DNA of 64,000 bases from Mesaphorura yosii (lineage: Eukaryota > Arthropoda > Collembola > Poduromorpha > Tullbergiidae): NCBI GenBank assembly GCA_009869945.1, contig WIXG01000160.1:62001-126000 (forward strand), in the 5' to 3' direction. The notes below the pieces were generated by a model, which worked only from the letters and a program-made list of their open reading frames with translations, ran no database searches and was not told the origin of the DNA. Shown piece by piece: positions 49,164 to 59,835 of this stretch. Each line of letters starts with the position of its first letter. Positions within the stretch are counted from its first letter, which is position 1. The translations under genes and the position numbers were made by a program.

Positions 49164-49229
49164 AATATATATTATATCCCTGTTGTTAAAAAACTATGGT
49201 CTCTCTTAATTACTCACAATTAGTTAATG

Positions 49230-50504
49230 TCACGAGCTCTGAGTCTTTGTTGACTTCTGGTGGACAACTTGGAAATGGCGAATCGTGTCGCACCTCCGCG
49301 TAAACAGCTTGTGGCAGGTCTCACAGCTGAACAGTGTCCGGTTGGAGTCGTGTGTCCTTTCATGCCGCTGCAGGTTGTCCTTCCGGGCGAATGCCTTGTC
49401 GCAGTAGTGACATGCAAAGGCCCGCAACCCGCCAGCGGTGGGCGCGTTGTGAACACAGTCAAAGTGGCGGATCACGTCGAAACTTCGTTTGAACTCTCGT
49501 CCACACTTTCGGCATTGGAACTGTCTGGGCCCAACATCGACAACCATCGCCGCGGGATCCAGCACAAAGTCTTGGTCACCGGAGTTGTATTGGCTTTGCA
49601 TGTTTTGTAGGCACTTGCTTGACTTGCTGCCTTTCGTCGAGCCTGACGACATCGAATTTGTAGTGCAGCTCGTCGTTCTAGCGCTCAAATGTACCGTCGA
49701 GTAATGACTGTAGAGTAGGGAACGAGATCCAAAGAGAAGATTGCAGCGCTCGCACTTATTCACTTGGATCTGCCGCTTGGATTTGGAGGCAGAGTTCAGG
49801 TAAATGACAACGTGCTCCCCTTCTCCACCGCCTCGGCCTTCACTGGGCACAGAGTCGTCGTCGTCGTCTCCGCCCACGTCCTCGTCAGTCACCGTTTCAT
49901 CTTCCTCGTCGTTCCCGGGTTCGTCCAGGTGCTCTTCGATAATTGTCAGTTCGTCGTCTTCTTCCAAGCCTTGACCAGCTCCTTTTTCGATCTTTTGAAT
50001 CATGACGTCGATTATTTGAGCTTCCTCCTCGCAATCATTTTCAGAACCGACAGTTTTGTTTGTCGTGTCGCTCGCTTGCGCTGGATCGACCACTGTTTCC
50101 GCCAATTTGATGAGTTCCTGTCCCTGGACTCGGACCATTCCATAATTATCAATGGTAATTTTGTCTTCGACTGGCGTAGTCGTCGGCCCAGGTTTGCCAC
50201 TTTGGGATTTCTCCACTTGCTGCCGCATTTCCGTTTCAATTTTGCTCATTTCGTCGTACTCGTGTTGCGTCAAATCGTGAAGCAGACTTTGGGTCGCGTT
50301 GTCGGGGCTGCCTGTTCTTGGGTGGGACTCCTCCGACGTTGACTGCGAAGGGTCGCCCATTTCATGTTGGACTACGATATAAGGAGCCAGGCGAGGGCTT
50401 ACAAGGCTTGATGCGGATGCTGGAGTACTGCTGCTGGCAATCGTGGTGCTGATGTGTAGGGCGAATTTATCTGCGTCTTCTTTGTGAACCTGCGTGTCAG
50501 CCAT
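49230..50504 (-). CDS. C2H2 zinc-finger protein with four fingers
   Basis: Single coding exon, 424 residues, starting MADTQVHKED. A 79-nt 5' UTR intron (50514-50592, GTAAGT donor, TTTGACAG acceptor) ends nine bases before the ATG and supports this start. The N-terminal half is disordered and acidic, with a Glu/Asp-rich stretch ending in five Asp. Four C2H2 fingers lie in the C-terminal half: CERC...H-x4-H, then after a Ser-rich gap three closely spaced ones beginning CRKC, CHYC and CETC. The first is separated from the rest by about 65 residues, so only the last three can act as a tandem DNA-reading array. A nuclear transcription factor is inferred. No orthologue is recognised. It is head-to-head with the eleven-finger gene. 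Confidence 0.88.
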   Translation of the reverse strand: MADTQVHKEDADKFALHISTTIASSSTPASASSLVSPRLAPYIVVQHEMGDPSQSTSEESHPRTGSPDNATQSLLHDLTQHEYDEMSKIETEMRQQVEKSQSGKPGPTTTPVEDKITIDNYGMVRVQGQELIKLAETVVDPAQASDTTNKTVGSENDCEEEAQIIDVMIQKIEKGAGQGLEEDDELTIIEEHLDEPGNDEEDETVTDEDVGGDDDDDSVPSEGRGGGEGEHVVIYLNSASKSKRQIQVNKCERCNLLFGSRSLLYSHYSTVHLSARTTSCTTNSMSSGSTKGSKSSKCLQNMQSQYNSGDQDFVLDPAAMVVDVGPRQFQCRKCGREFKRSFDVIRHFDCVHNAPTAGGLRAFACHYCDKAFARKDNLQRHERTHDSNRTLFSCETCHKLFTRRCDTIRHFQVVHQKSTKTQSS

Positions 50505-51139
50505 CCTGGAGACCTGTCAAATGTAACGATCCATTCTGCGTCATTTATTTGATAGAACTTCACTAATCGTGCTCTTGCATATCTAAACTTACCTTTCCAG
50601 CGTGTGACGGTGGAGGAGGAACATTCAAGACACTTCACTGCCAAATCAGTTTAACCAATAATCAATCAAATAACCAGCCTCTTTCCGTTCGCTCTATTCT
50701 GGGAATTTGACCCTTTACTAGGTTAACTAAGAGGAAATTTTATTTCGTTCCTTATTCCTTTTTCTGTGAAATATTTTATTGGAATTCAAGTTGAGAATAT
50801 TGTGCCAAGCAAGCGACAAGGATTTCGTGTGCTGAGAATGCAATGCATTTTGTACAGATGACTACGTGTGTACTCCCTACGCACAGGCGTCGTCATCTCA
50901 AGCACAGAGAACGCCATATATCAGGCAACAACATTCAAATTCCATCCTAATCAACTTCGTTGTGATTAAATTGGTTTAATTTATCTGCTGCCTCCTTATC
51001 CAGAAGAAATCGCTGAGCTTGGTTGTGGACAAACCGGAGCTCTTCACGCCAAGTAAAATATTCGAATAATTGCAGCCAACAGCACCACAGCTGATTTGAG
51101 CACAACGTCCTCAATGCCGATTTGATTACAGATCTCGTC
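50505..51139. promoter_or_regulatory. shared upstream region of two divergent zinc-finger genes
   Basis: Holds the 5' UTR exon of the four-finger gene (ending at 50593). An acceptor-like TTTGATTACAG at 51121-51131, just before the start of the eleven-finger gene, suggests that it too has a 5' UTR intron. No coding exon was recognised. Confidence 0.4.
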
Positions 51140-53592
51140 ATGAAGCCCTGGTGTGCAAATTGTCGGATCGAACTCCCGTCGGACAGCTCGACGAACGCCA
51201 CCGAACGGCTCACCGAGTTCATGTCGTACCACGAAGGCTACGAAGTCAAGGTCACCGTCACCGAAGCCATTCTCACTGTGTTTGAAGGCGGAATCAAAGC
51301 AAATCATGTACGACAATTCAATGGACTCCCTTTTTGATATGGCAGGTATATAAGTTGTGTGACTTTTTGCAGGCCAAGATTCCGGTCTCCCGATCCATCG
51401 AATTGTGTTCGCAATGCACGGCGGTGCTCGCCGAACTGTACCGTTTCTACGTCGAGTTCATGAAGCTGTCCCGGCAAGCGTCCTACATGCAGGAACTCCT
51501 CCACTCATCAATCCTGTGGGAGTTTGGCGACGACGAGCTTGGGGAAAGAGACTCGAAGAGATATGTTCTCCACAGAAAAGACGCAAGCGGAGCTGGTGAC
51601 AATACTCAGCCGGCTACCATCGACCCTGAACTTGTTCCTAAAGTGCAGATCCACGCCGACGAGAGCGAGCAAAACGAGCCTCCGTCGACCCCAGCTGACG
51701 AGACAGAGGTCGAAGAGGTTATCTCAGAAGCAACACATCAGAAGAAGAGCAAGAAGGCTCAGCCAAAATGTCCTTGTCCCATTTGTGGGAAGGAATTCTC
51801 GCGCAAATCGGACACACTGCGGCACATCCGAACAATGCACGAGAAACCCGAAGGAAAGGATGGTGGCGCTGACTCCAGCCCAGAAGCGGAGGAGGAGATG
51901 GAGCTCGACGACGAAGACCGCTTCCTGCGTGATGCCAAGAAGTACGCCGCCGAGGCGGAAGAAGGGAACAAATCAACAGTGTTCAAGTGCGAGCAGTGTG
52001 AGAAGACGTACCGGAGGAAAGACTACCTAAAAGCCCACGAGAAGTCGCATATGTCCGCCGAGGAGAGGAAGAAGGAGCTCGCACAGCGAAAGGCAATCGA
52101 GCGACTGCACTCTCGCTCCAAGGCGCGTAAACCCCGCAAGCCGATACCGAAAAAGCAGGCCAACAGCCGCCGGAAGTACGCGTACAAATGCACAGAGTGC
52201 GAGCAGTGCTTTCCAACCCGAGAGACGATGAAGTATCACCGTCGTAAGGTCCACCCGAGGTGCTCGTACCCGTGCTCGGGCTGCGACCGGATCTTCCACT
52301 CTGAGAATGATCTCAAGATTCACGAGAACGTCAAGCACGGCATCGGTGAAAAGCTGGCCGACCGCATGTGCCCCGTACCGGGCTGTGGCAAGTACTTTGC
52401 CCTGCCAAATATCATGCGACGTCATGTCCAGTCGGTGCACTGCGAGGAGAAGGACCGAATTTTCGAATGCCCCTTCTGCCCGTTGAAGTTTCCCATCAAG
52501 AACCGACTGGACACGCATCTGAAGAACAGGCACAATTCGGACAACTCCATGCAGAGCCTCCGCTGCGAGCAGTGCGACCGCGTATACGAGACCAAGTCCG
52601 GCCTGGCCTCACACATGGAGACGGTGCACACCAATCAGAAGATTTACACGTGCGACATCTGCGGACGGACGAGCATCCGACCAGAGTGGCTCAAGAAACA
52701 TCTCGAACTGCACGATAGCAACCGAGAGAAGAAGTTTGGCTGCCCCACTTGCGAAATGAAGTTTTACCGAATGGCGAGTCTCAAGAAGCACATGAAGAAC
52801 CACTCTGGCGCCAAGAACTACCTCTGCTCGGAGTGCGGCGACAAGTTTAGGCAGACGTCCAGTCTTCGCAGGCACATCGAGGCCAAGCACACGATGAAGA
52901 ACGGCCCGTTCAACTGTGACCAGTGCGGCAAGTCCTTCAAGATCAAGGAGTACCTCCAGCAGCACCTGCGCGCCAAATCTCATGGTGGAAGAGGCCATGG
53001 TCTGTACACACCTGCGGGAAAGCGGAGGCTGGAGCGTGAGAGGCAGCAGCAGCTGATGCAGGAGACGCAGGAGGGCGCGAGAGTGTCTACTGAGGAGGCT
53101 TCATCTTTCATAGGCGATGGCATCGGCGCAAGTCTGATTGAAATCAAGGGCGATGAGACGCTCTTGACTTTACCCGGGCCCACTCCTCAACAGAGGCAAC
53201 CGCCTCCGCTCCAGCCATCTCAGCAGCAGCAACACTTGATCATTTCGGATGGGGCGAGGCTTGTCCTGATCGACGGCCAACACCATCTCATTCAGCCAGC
53301 TTCTGCGGGTCTGACGGGGGATTCGCATCATGCGCAGGTGATCGAACTCGTCATCACCAACGCTGACCCCGGCCAGAGCCCGCAATCTTCCGCACCCGCG
53401 ATCAGCGGTTCGAACGCGCCGTTGACTGCCACGTCTAGCTCGCAAATTCAGTTCCTGACGACGGTGAACCCCACTTGGTTCCAGCACCACTCCATCGCCC
53501 AAATCCCACAACATGTGGCGGCCGCTGCAGCCGCGTCAACGTCTGCAACAACAAACTCCGCCACGGCCACTTCGAGTAGCCAGTTTTTTTAG
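51140..53592 (+). CDS. C2H2 zinc-finger protein, ZAD-like N-terminus and eleven fingers
   Basis: Exons 51140-51307 and 51373-53592, joined in phase 0 by a 65-nt GT-AG intron; 795 residues. The N-terminal module has CxxC (residues 5-8) and, after the splice, a second CxxC in LCSQC, followed by helices. This is the layout of a ZAD zinc-binding dimerisation domain; exon 1 alone would miss it. An acidic linker leads to a first finger (CPICGKEFSRKSDTLRH), another acidic spacer, and then ten more fingers to about residue 600. Two basic runs lie between fingers 2 and 3. The C-terminal 195 residues are rich in Gln, Ser, Ala and Thr, as in activation or low-complexity tails. A sequence-specific nuclear regulator is inferred. 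AATAAA follows at 53705. Confidence 0.92.
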
Positions 53593-53704
53593 ACCGTCAA
53601 GCCGTTACAGCTACGAGTGTTTGTCGTACTTTTGCTCTTATTCGCGTGTTTTTTGACAGTGAGTCTCGCCTGCCTCGCATATGTTCGTATCTCAGACCCT
53701 TCGT

Positions 53705-53710
53705 AATAAA
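53705..53710 (+). terminator. polyadenylation signal of the eleven-finger gene
   Basis: AATAAA 113 nt after the stop at 53592 and 22 nt before the stop codon of the convergent TTC21B gene. Confidence 0.55.
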
Positions 53711-53731
53711 TTGTATTTTATCTATCGTGAC

Positions 53732-56700
53732 CTAAACCCGAAGGCAGGCGCGTGCCTTGTCGAGGATTTCCTTCTTGATTTTTGGGAATGTAGGGTGTTT
53801 CTTCATGACGACGTGGCAGACGTCGATGGCGTCGCAGTACCGCTTTGCCTTGAGGTAGTTGAAGGCGAGTTTGTAGCCGAGCTGTGGGTTGTTGCAGGAG
53901 CCGAGTTTCCAGGCGGCTTCGTAGTTGACTGCTGCGTCCGCGTAGGCCTGCTCCTTCTCCATGATGAAGCCGAGGTACTCGTTCGCCTTGGCGCAGCTCT
54001 TGTTGTACTGCAGCGCCTTTTTGATGAGTTCCGTGGCGAGGTCGAACTTGGAGCCCTGAATGTGGATGTCCGCCAGGAGGAGCCAACACCGCTCCAGATA
54101 CTCCGCCTCCTCGATCGTCCACATCGCCTTCGTGATCCGCTTCAGCTGATTGCGCGCACGAGGCGTCTGCTTGAGGAGCATGTTGCCAGTCGCCAAAGCG
54201 TAGATGAGCATCACCGAGTCACGGCCCTCCTCCGTTGTCACGAGCCCGTTCAGCTCCTGCACCGCTTTCTCCATCTTGCCCTTGTTCCGACTCGCCAGCA
54301 GAATGAAGCAGTCCAGAATCTGACGACGGAACTTGTCCTCGGAACTCCGGATCTGGATCTCCTTGATCAGCGTTTCCGCCGTGGCAATGGCCAGCTCCTT
54401 CACGTCCCCTGACGCTCCAACCCCAGCTCCGTTGGACAGGCTCAGCAGCTCGCCTCCTCCGCCCCCGCTCGACTCCATCGCATCGCCGCCAAGCACTCCG
54501 CCGGTGGGGTTCACGTAAATCTCAATCATGAGAAACACGGCCTTCTGTCCAAATGCGGGATCCTGACGGGCTTTGTTCAGCTTCGTCAGCGCAGTGTTGA
54601 AGTTTCCGTTGTACCTGAGCCATAAAGCCATAATTCACAATCAATGTCAGTCAAGTCAAATAAATTTTATCCCAATTAGCGAGAGTATTTTGACACTTGC
54701 CACTCATAGAGGCCTTGACAGTAGCCCAGACCGGGTTCGTTCGGGTCCGAGAGGTCAGCGGCCTTCTTCAGGTAAGCCTCCGCGTCCTTTGCTGCTCCAC
54801 AGCGACGCACACACTCAACGTACCACATCAGACACCGCCAGTGACACGGATTCGCGTCTGAAGCATAAGCATCACCCATTTCATTAGCAACGCAGAGTCG
54901 CATATTTTCCTCATTGCCAATTAAGCCCAAATACCGTACCCAAATACTGCTGAAAGTAGACGGACGCCCCAGAAAAATCAAACTTCCTGTATAACAATTC
55001 ACCCATCATGAACAGCGCCTCGGATGTGTCGGGCTTTACCCGAATCAGCTGCTGACACGTTTGCTGGCACAACACCGAGTCGCCGCTCTGAAAAGTGCAA
55101 ATGAATGAAAATATTAAATCTTCCTTGTATAAACTTCTTATTAGCTTCTTTTGTGATTGCTTTTCCCTTGCCTTCATGTACAGCTTACACAGCGCCGTGA
55201 GGAGCTCGGGGTCGCTTGGACACAGCTCGAGCCCCTCCTTCACGCTGCGGATAGCGACCTCCAGCTCGCTGACCTTCTCCACGATGTCGCCCATCAGGAG
55301 ACAGAGGCGCTTGAACTGCGTCTTGTGTGGACCCACTGACGACGGCGCTTCCAGAAGCGCCCGCTTCAGCACGCGGCTCTGTGCGTCCTTCGCCTTGAAG
55401 AGACTCTGGCACGCTTTGGCGGTGGCTCCGCTGCCCTGTTGGACCCTGACGAGGACGAGCAGGAGACTGACTTCCATTGCGAGGGAGTTCATTCCGAGCA
55501 GGTGAGCGTCCTTCAGCTCGGCGAGGGCGTCCTGCACCGTTCGCTCGCCAGCCTCGAAGTGCTTCAGTTTGCACTGCAGGGCTGAAAGGTCGAGGCGGAG
55601 GGCAAAGTTGTCCGGCGACTTGATGGCGTCCTCGTAGTAGTTGAGCGCCTTCCTGAACTGGTGCGTCACGACGAACGCGTGGCCCATTTTGGAGGCGAGG
55701 GCGGGGTTTTTGCCGCTCTTCGTCACGGCGACCTCGTACACTTCGATCGCCTTCTCCGGCTCCTGAATGGCCATGTACGCGTCTCCCAGCATGACCAGGT
55801 TCGCCACGCTCGGGTTGTGCTCGACGATCTCCACGAAGCAGGCCGTGTACGCGCTCTGATCTTGCTTGTAGGTCAGGAACACGTTGGCCAGCAGCACCCG
55901 TGATTCCACAAAGTGCGTCTGGTCTGGCTTCACTCCTTTCAGGATCTCGATCGCTCCCACAATGTCGCCCTTCTCCACGAGCTCCTCCGCCTGCGACAGT
56001 CCGATGCGGCCCTCCATCTGCGTCCCTTTGAACTCAAGAATCGACTCCTCCAGCAGACTGTTGGCGGTCTCGGCGTGCCCTAGCTCACGATGCACTTTGA
56101 TGAGGTCCATGTACACCATGAACTTGTAGGCCAGCCCAAACTCCAGCAACATCCCGTTCTCGTCGTCAGCCTCCTCCGTAACCCTGCCTTGAAGCCGTTT
56201 GTTCTTAATCAGGTTCAGTGCTCCCTCCAGCGTCCTCAGAGCCTTTTCTGGCTCACCGCCGCTCTTCTCGGCCTGAGCCAGGAGGAAGTGGTACTTTGGG
56301 TGGTCCCGAATGCTGAAGTTGGTGCTGAGTCCGTTGTTTAGCGCCTGTGACATGCTGTCGGTGTTTCCCTGGGCCAAGTAAATCTGCGCGAGGAGAAGGT
56401 GTGTTTCGACCAGCGACGAGTCGATCTTTCCCAGCTCGTTTAGCACGGTGACAGCCGGGGTCAGCTCGCCACTGAGGTACTTGACGTAGGCCGAAATGAA
56501 GAGGGCGTCCCGATGACAAGGAAATACTTTCAGGACGGCTTCCAGTATGAGCGCCGCCTGCCGCACACTCGCCGGCGCCTGCACGCCGGCCTCCGTGGGC
56601 TCGTGGGGCGCGAAGGCGAGGTACTCCTTCACGATGCGCACAACCAAATCCGGGTTGATGGCCTTGAGGTAAGACAGATTGTACGGATACTTCCGGATCT

Positions 56701-58137
56701 GACTGAAATGGTGCTCCACGGCCTCGTTCAGGTACGTCAGCACCGTCTCGGCCTGCTCACGCTGCTTGCGAGCAATCACAGCCGCCAGGTAGGACAGCTC
56801 TGCAGGAGCCTCTACGGACGAAGACAGCTCGCGGAGGAACTCCAGCTGATGCGAGGCGAGATCCGTGTTGCCTTCAGCCAGCTGACAAGAAATCAGACCG
56901 TACAACGTCGTGAGCGACGACTTGTCCAGCGCCGTCGCAGCCCGAAACTCCTGCGACGCCTCCTTGTACTTCTTCTGCAGGAGCAGCACGCGGCCCACGC
57001 CAGACAAGAACTCGGCGCTGTCGGGGTTCAGTTCGACCGCGTACTTTGCGAACTTGAGAGCGGAGTTCAAAATCCCGTCGTCGTAGCTCGCCAGCTGTGC
57101 GAAGAGGCGGCCGTTCTCCATGAAGTAGTTGGCGTTCGACGGTTCGTGCTCCTTACACAACGTGAAGAAGTGGTTGAGTGTCCTGCCGACGGAGGCGATG
57201 TCCCCCTCCCGACAGAGCATGTACAGAATCTTGAGTCGATGAGATTCCAGGTTGGTTGAGGCGACGTTCAAGAGGATTCTGTTGGTCGTGTCGAGGCTGA
57301 GGTCCCAGTCCTGCATGCTCAGACCCAGCTTCATCTTCTCTACCAACGCCGGAAGCCAGTTTGGGTAGAACGCAAGCAGATTGTTCAGTTTCTCCAGCGC
57401 CCCGTCGAAATTTCGGGTGGATTCGAGACAGAAGGCGAGGCCTAGGTTAGCGTCCATGTGCTTCCGATTCCTACACGCGGAAATCAGCGTTAGTTGTTGG
57501 GATTTAAAGCGTGTTGGGTGCACCTAACTGTTTGAGGACGTTGTCAAAATACTCTATTGCCGGTTTCAAGTTGCTGCTCGTCGACAAGCTGATTTCGAGC
57601 CAGCCCCTCAGAGAGACGGCGTCCAGGTTCTGGTTGACGTTTTTGATGGCTCGGTCGACGTACTCCTTCGCCTTGTCTGCCCGCCCCCACAACCACTGAA
57701 ACACACCGGCATAGTACAGCTCGTCCGAGTTTGCCCGTTTCCTTATCTCCTTGACCTTGAACTCGAGGTCATTGACCTCCTCCTGGTCGACGTGCTGACA
57801 TGCTTTGTGTGCCGCGATGGACGCCAGCATCGCCCCAACAGTGACCTTGGGCTCATCGTGCAGGGCCTGAAATTCCCGCAGCGCCTGCGTCGTCTTGCGC
57901 TGATGCAGGAGTGCGATGCCGCGGTAGAACCGGAACGCGCCGTCATTCGGGAATTTTGCGAGGGCTTCATTGGCCTTGCCCTCCATGGCGAAGTGGTACT
58001 GCTCACGGCATGCATAATGAATGAAGGCCTGCAATCCACAAGGTCGCAACTCGATCAATTCAAGACTCCTTCCATGGAAGATGGGACCGGGTATAAGATC
58101 TCACCTGGAACTCTGGTCGGAGTCCTCCAGAATCCAT
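53732..58137 (-). CDS. TTC21B: intraflagellar transport protein 139 / TTC21B
   Basis: TPR subunit of the IFT-A complex, which drives retrograde transport in cilia. Exons: 58105-58137, 57529-58028, 55172-57470, 54940-55087, 54701-54857, 53732-54614; 1339 residues against 1316 in human. It matches from the N-terminus (FIHYACREQYHFA) to the C-terminus (PTFPKIKKEILDKARACLR). Landmarks include LLLAQIYLAQGN, DAYMAIQEPEKAI, LKQTPRARNQLKRI and NYLKAKRYCDAIDVCH. Tetratricopeptide repeats fill the protein. Two introns start with GC. One is 54615-54700 (GAGTG|GCAAGT), forced by phase and a conserved Trp-Tyr. The other is 55088-55171, an 84-nt AT-rich intron without an in-frame stop (AAG|GCAAGG ... TTTTCAG). 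Removing the second gives an ungapped alignment to the human TPR as I recall it; leaving it in adds 28 odd residues. The gene implies ciliated cells in the organism. Confidence 0.95.
55088..55171 (-). other. stop-free 84-nt GC-AG intron in TTC21B
   Basis: Lies inside one long open frame and would be read as coding by an ORF finder. It is AT-rich against the GC-rich flanks, begins AAG|GCAAGG, and ends with a T-rich tract and CAG. Its length is a multiple of three, so retention would insert 28 residues into a TPR. Confidence 0.8.
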
Positions 58138-59835
58138 CCTCGTGAATCGTGATTAGGAATGTTAATTATAGTCGCGAATCGATTTACTACGTAAATGGCA
58201 AGGAGAAGAATGGGGAATGGAATAGCTTGACAATTAAATTCAAATCAATTCCAGGACTGAAACTATTACGAAATTCTGAATTATTCACAGAAAATCGAGC
58301 GATGCGATGCTGGAAAAAGCCAGAGAATTGATAAGAGCCCAAAGCGCAAGGCATCGCGACGGCAACGTTGGCACAACAAATCTCGTTCGTCATCTTGTGA
58401 ATCTCGTCCTCCGCGTTGCTGCCTTCGCTCACCTTTTAGTTTCCAGATTCTTTCGCATCCCATCTCGAGTTGAGAGCTTTCTTTGGATTTGCAATTTAAA
58501 TGTTCAGCGCAGAGGAAATCGAATGCACTTTGAACTGAAGATTCAGGGCCCAGTGAGTGCTGGATCCGTGTCGCAATGCCACGTCAATCCAATGTCAATG
58601 TCAACTCGACGCCTTCAATATTCAATTTCATTGCATTGTCGCCCAGAAACTTCGACCAAGCTCATTTCGAATGCTATGCTAATTCGGCTACATCCTGACC
58701 GGATTCTGTGACTTTGTATCGTTGCGCAATCAGGCAGGATCCCAAACGAGGATTTACGCATTTCTTGATCAGCACTGACGAAAACAACTCCATAAATTAA
58801 AATCTGAGCAACAATTTCGACGAGATTTCCTCGTCCTCGCGTATTTCGCAATCTCAACGCTCGTATCTCGTCTTCATCCGTCCCGGTGCGGTCTTTGGGC
58901 TGAGGGACACGAAGAGCAGTGAGACAGAAAGGTCGGGTCAGTGAGAGTCGGAGTTTGAGTCGAGGGTCTTTCATCTCTCGTCTTTGGTCCGTCTTCTTTT
59001 GTGTCGAGCACGAAACACCTGGAATTCTTTTCTTTCATTGCATCACGTAATCCGTCCCGATGCATTATTTTTCAATTTCAGCTTCCTCTCGTCTTTTGTG
59101 CTTCGATCCCATCTCCTCGTCATCTTGAATGCGAGTCGGTCCAGGTGCAGCCAGCCAGCAGCAATCAACCGGCAACAGGGCTCGGGCAACAGGAGCCAGC
59201 CAGGCTTGTCGTCTTCTGTCCCTGAATGCATACGCTTGCGCTTAATTGGAATGAAATTCGGAATGAATGAAAACTGTAACTTTGTGCGTGACAAAATGCA
59301 CCTTTCTCCTTTCGATTCCCTGACTTTGACTTTGGCTGTGGATTTGGTGTTCAAGTGCAAAAAATAACAGCCACCGAACGGACTGATAACGGCAGGCAGG
59401 AGTGATAAGGACTCTGCCATGTACGGTCGTCCTTTGCAGGATGGCCGGGCGAGAGAGTGAGCATATTTCGTCGCCTCGTATTTCATTTCGAGTGCTAGAC
59501 AGAAGAACGCGAGCGCAGCCATCAAAGGGTTGAGCATTCTGATGCTCGTTTCACATTTCATCATCATCTTTCCGGCCAGACCCGTGCAGTTGGCAGTTAC
59601 ATAACTGCATGGGCTCAATGGCTCAGTGTCTCTCCATAGCTAAAGTGCTTTAAATAAACAATTGGCACCATTTAACACTGCTGCGAGCGAGCAGAGTTGT
59701 CAGTCAATACTCATCGGCACATGCGAAATACATCTCGCAGCGTAGCACGTTCGAGTTCAATATTCCTTTGTGATCACTTCATTCTCTTCTCTTGCTTTGT
59801 CATTTTGCGGACTTGTGAGTGAATCTTTGCACAAG
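58138..59835. other. upstream region between TTC21B (-) and the uncharacterised plus-strand gene
   Basis: About 1.7 kb between divergent starts. Short open frames are present, but none has domain character or matching splice sites. No core promoter motif is clear. Confidence 0.4.

Larger units (their letters stand above)
47528..49180 (+). other. likely long 3' UTR of the jelly-belly-like gene
   Basis: No coding exon seen. AATAAA at 48526-48531 and 49158-49163 could end the transcript, giving a 3' UTR of about 1.0 or 1.65 kb. The distal end would overlap the 3' UTR of the convergent zinc-finger gene, whose own AATAAA lies at 49125-49130 on the minus strand. Confidence 0.45.

Noticed and set aside
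49764-50342. 192-residue plus-strand frame opposite the four-finger gene
   Set aside because: Antisense shadow of the acidic N-terminal half of the zinc-finger protein.
53681-57259. Plus-strand open frames of about 245 residues opposite TTC21B
   Set aside because: Antisense shadows; the minus strand encodes a clear IFT139 protein.
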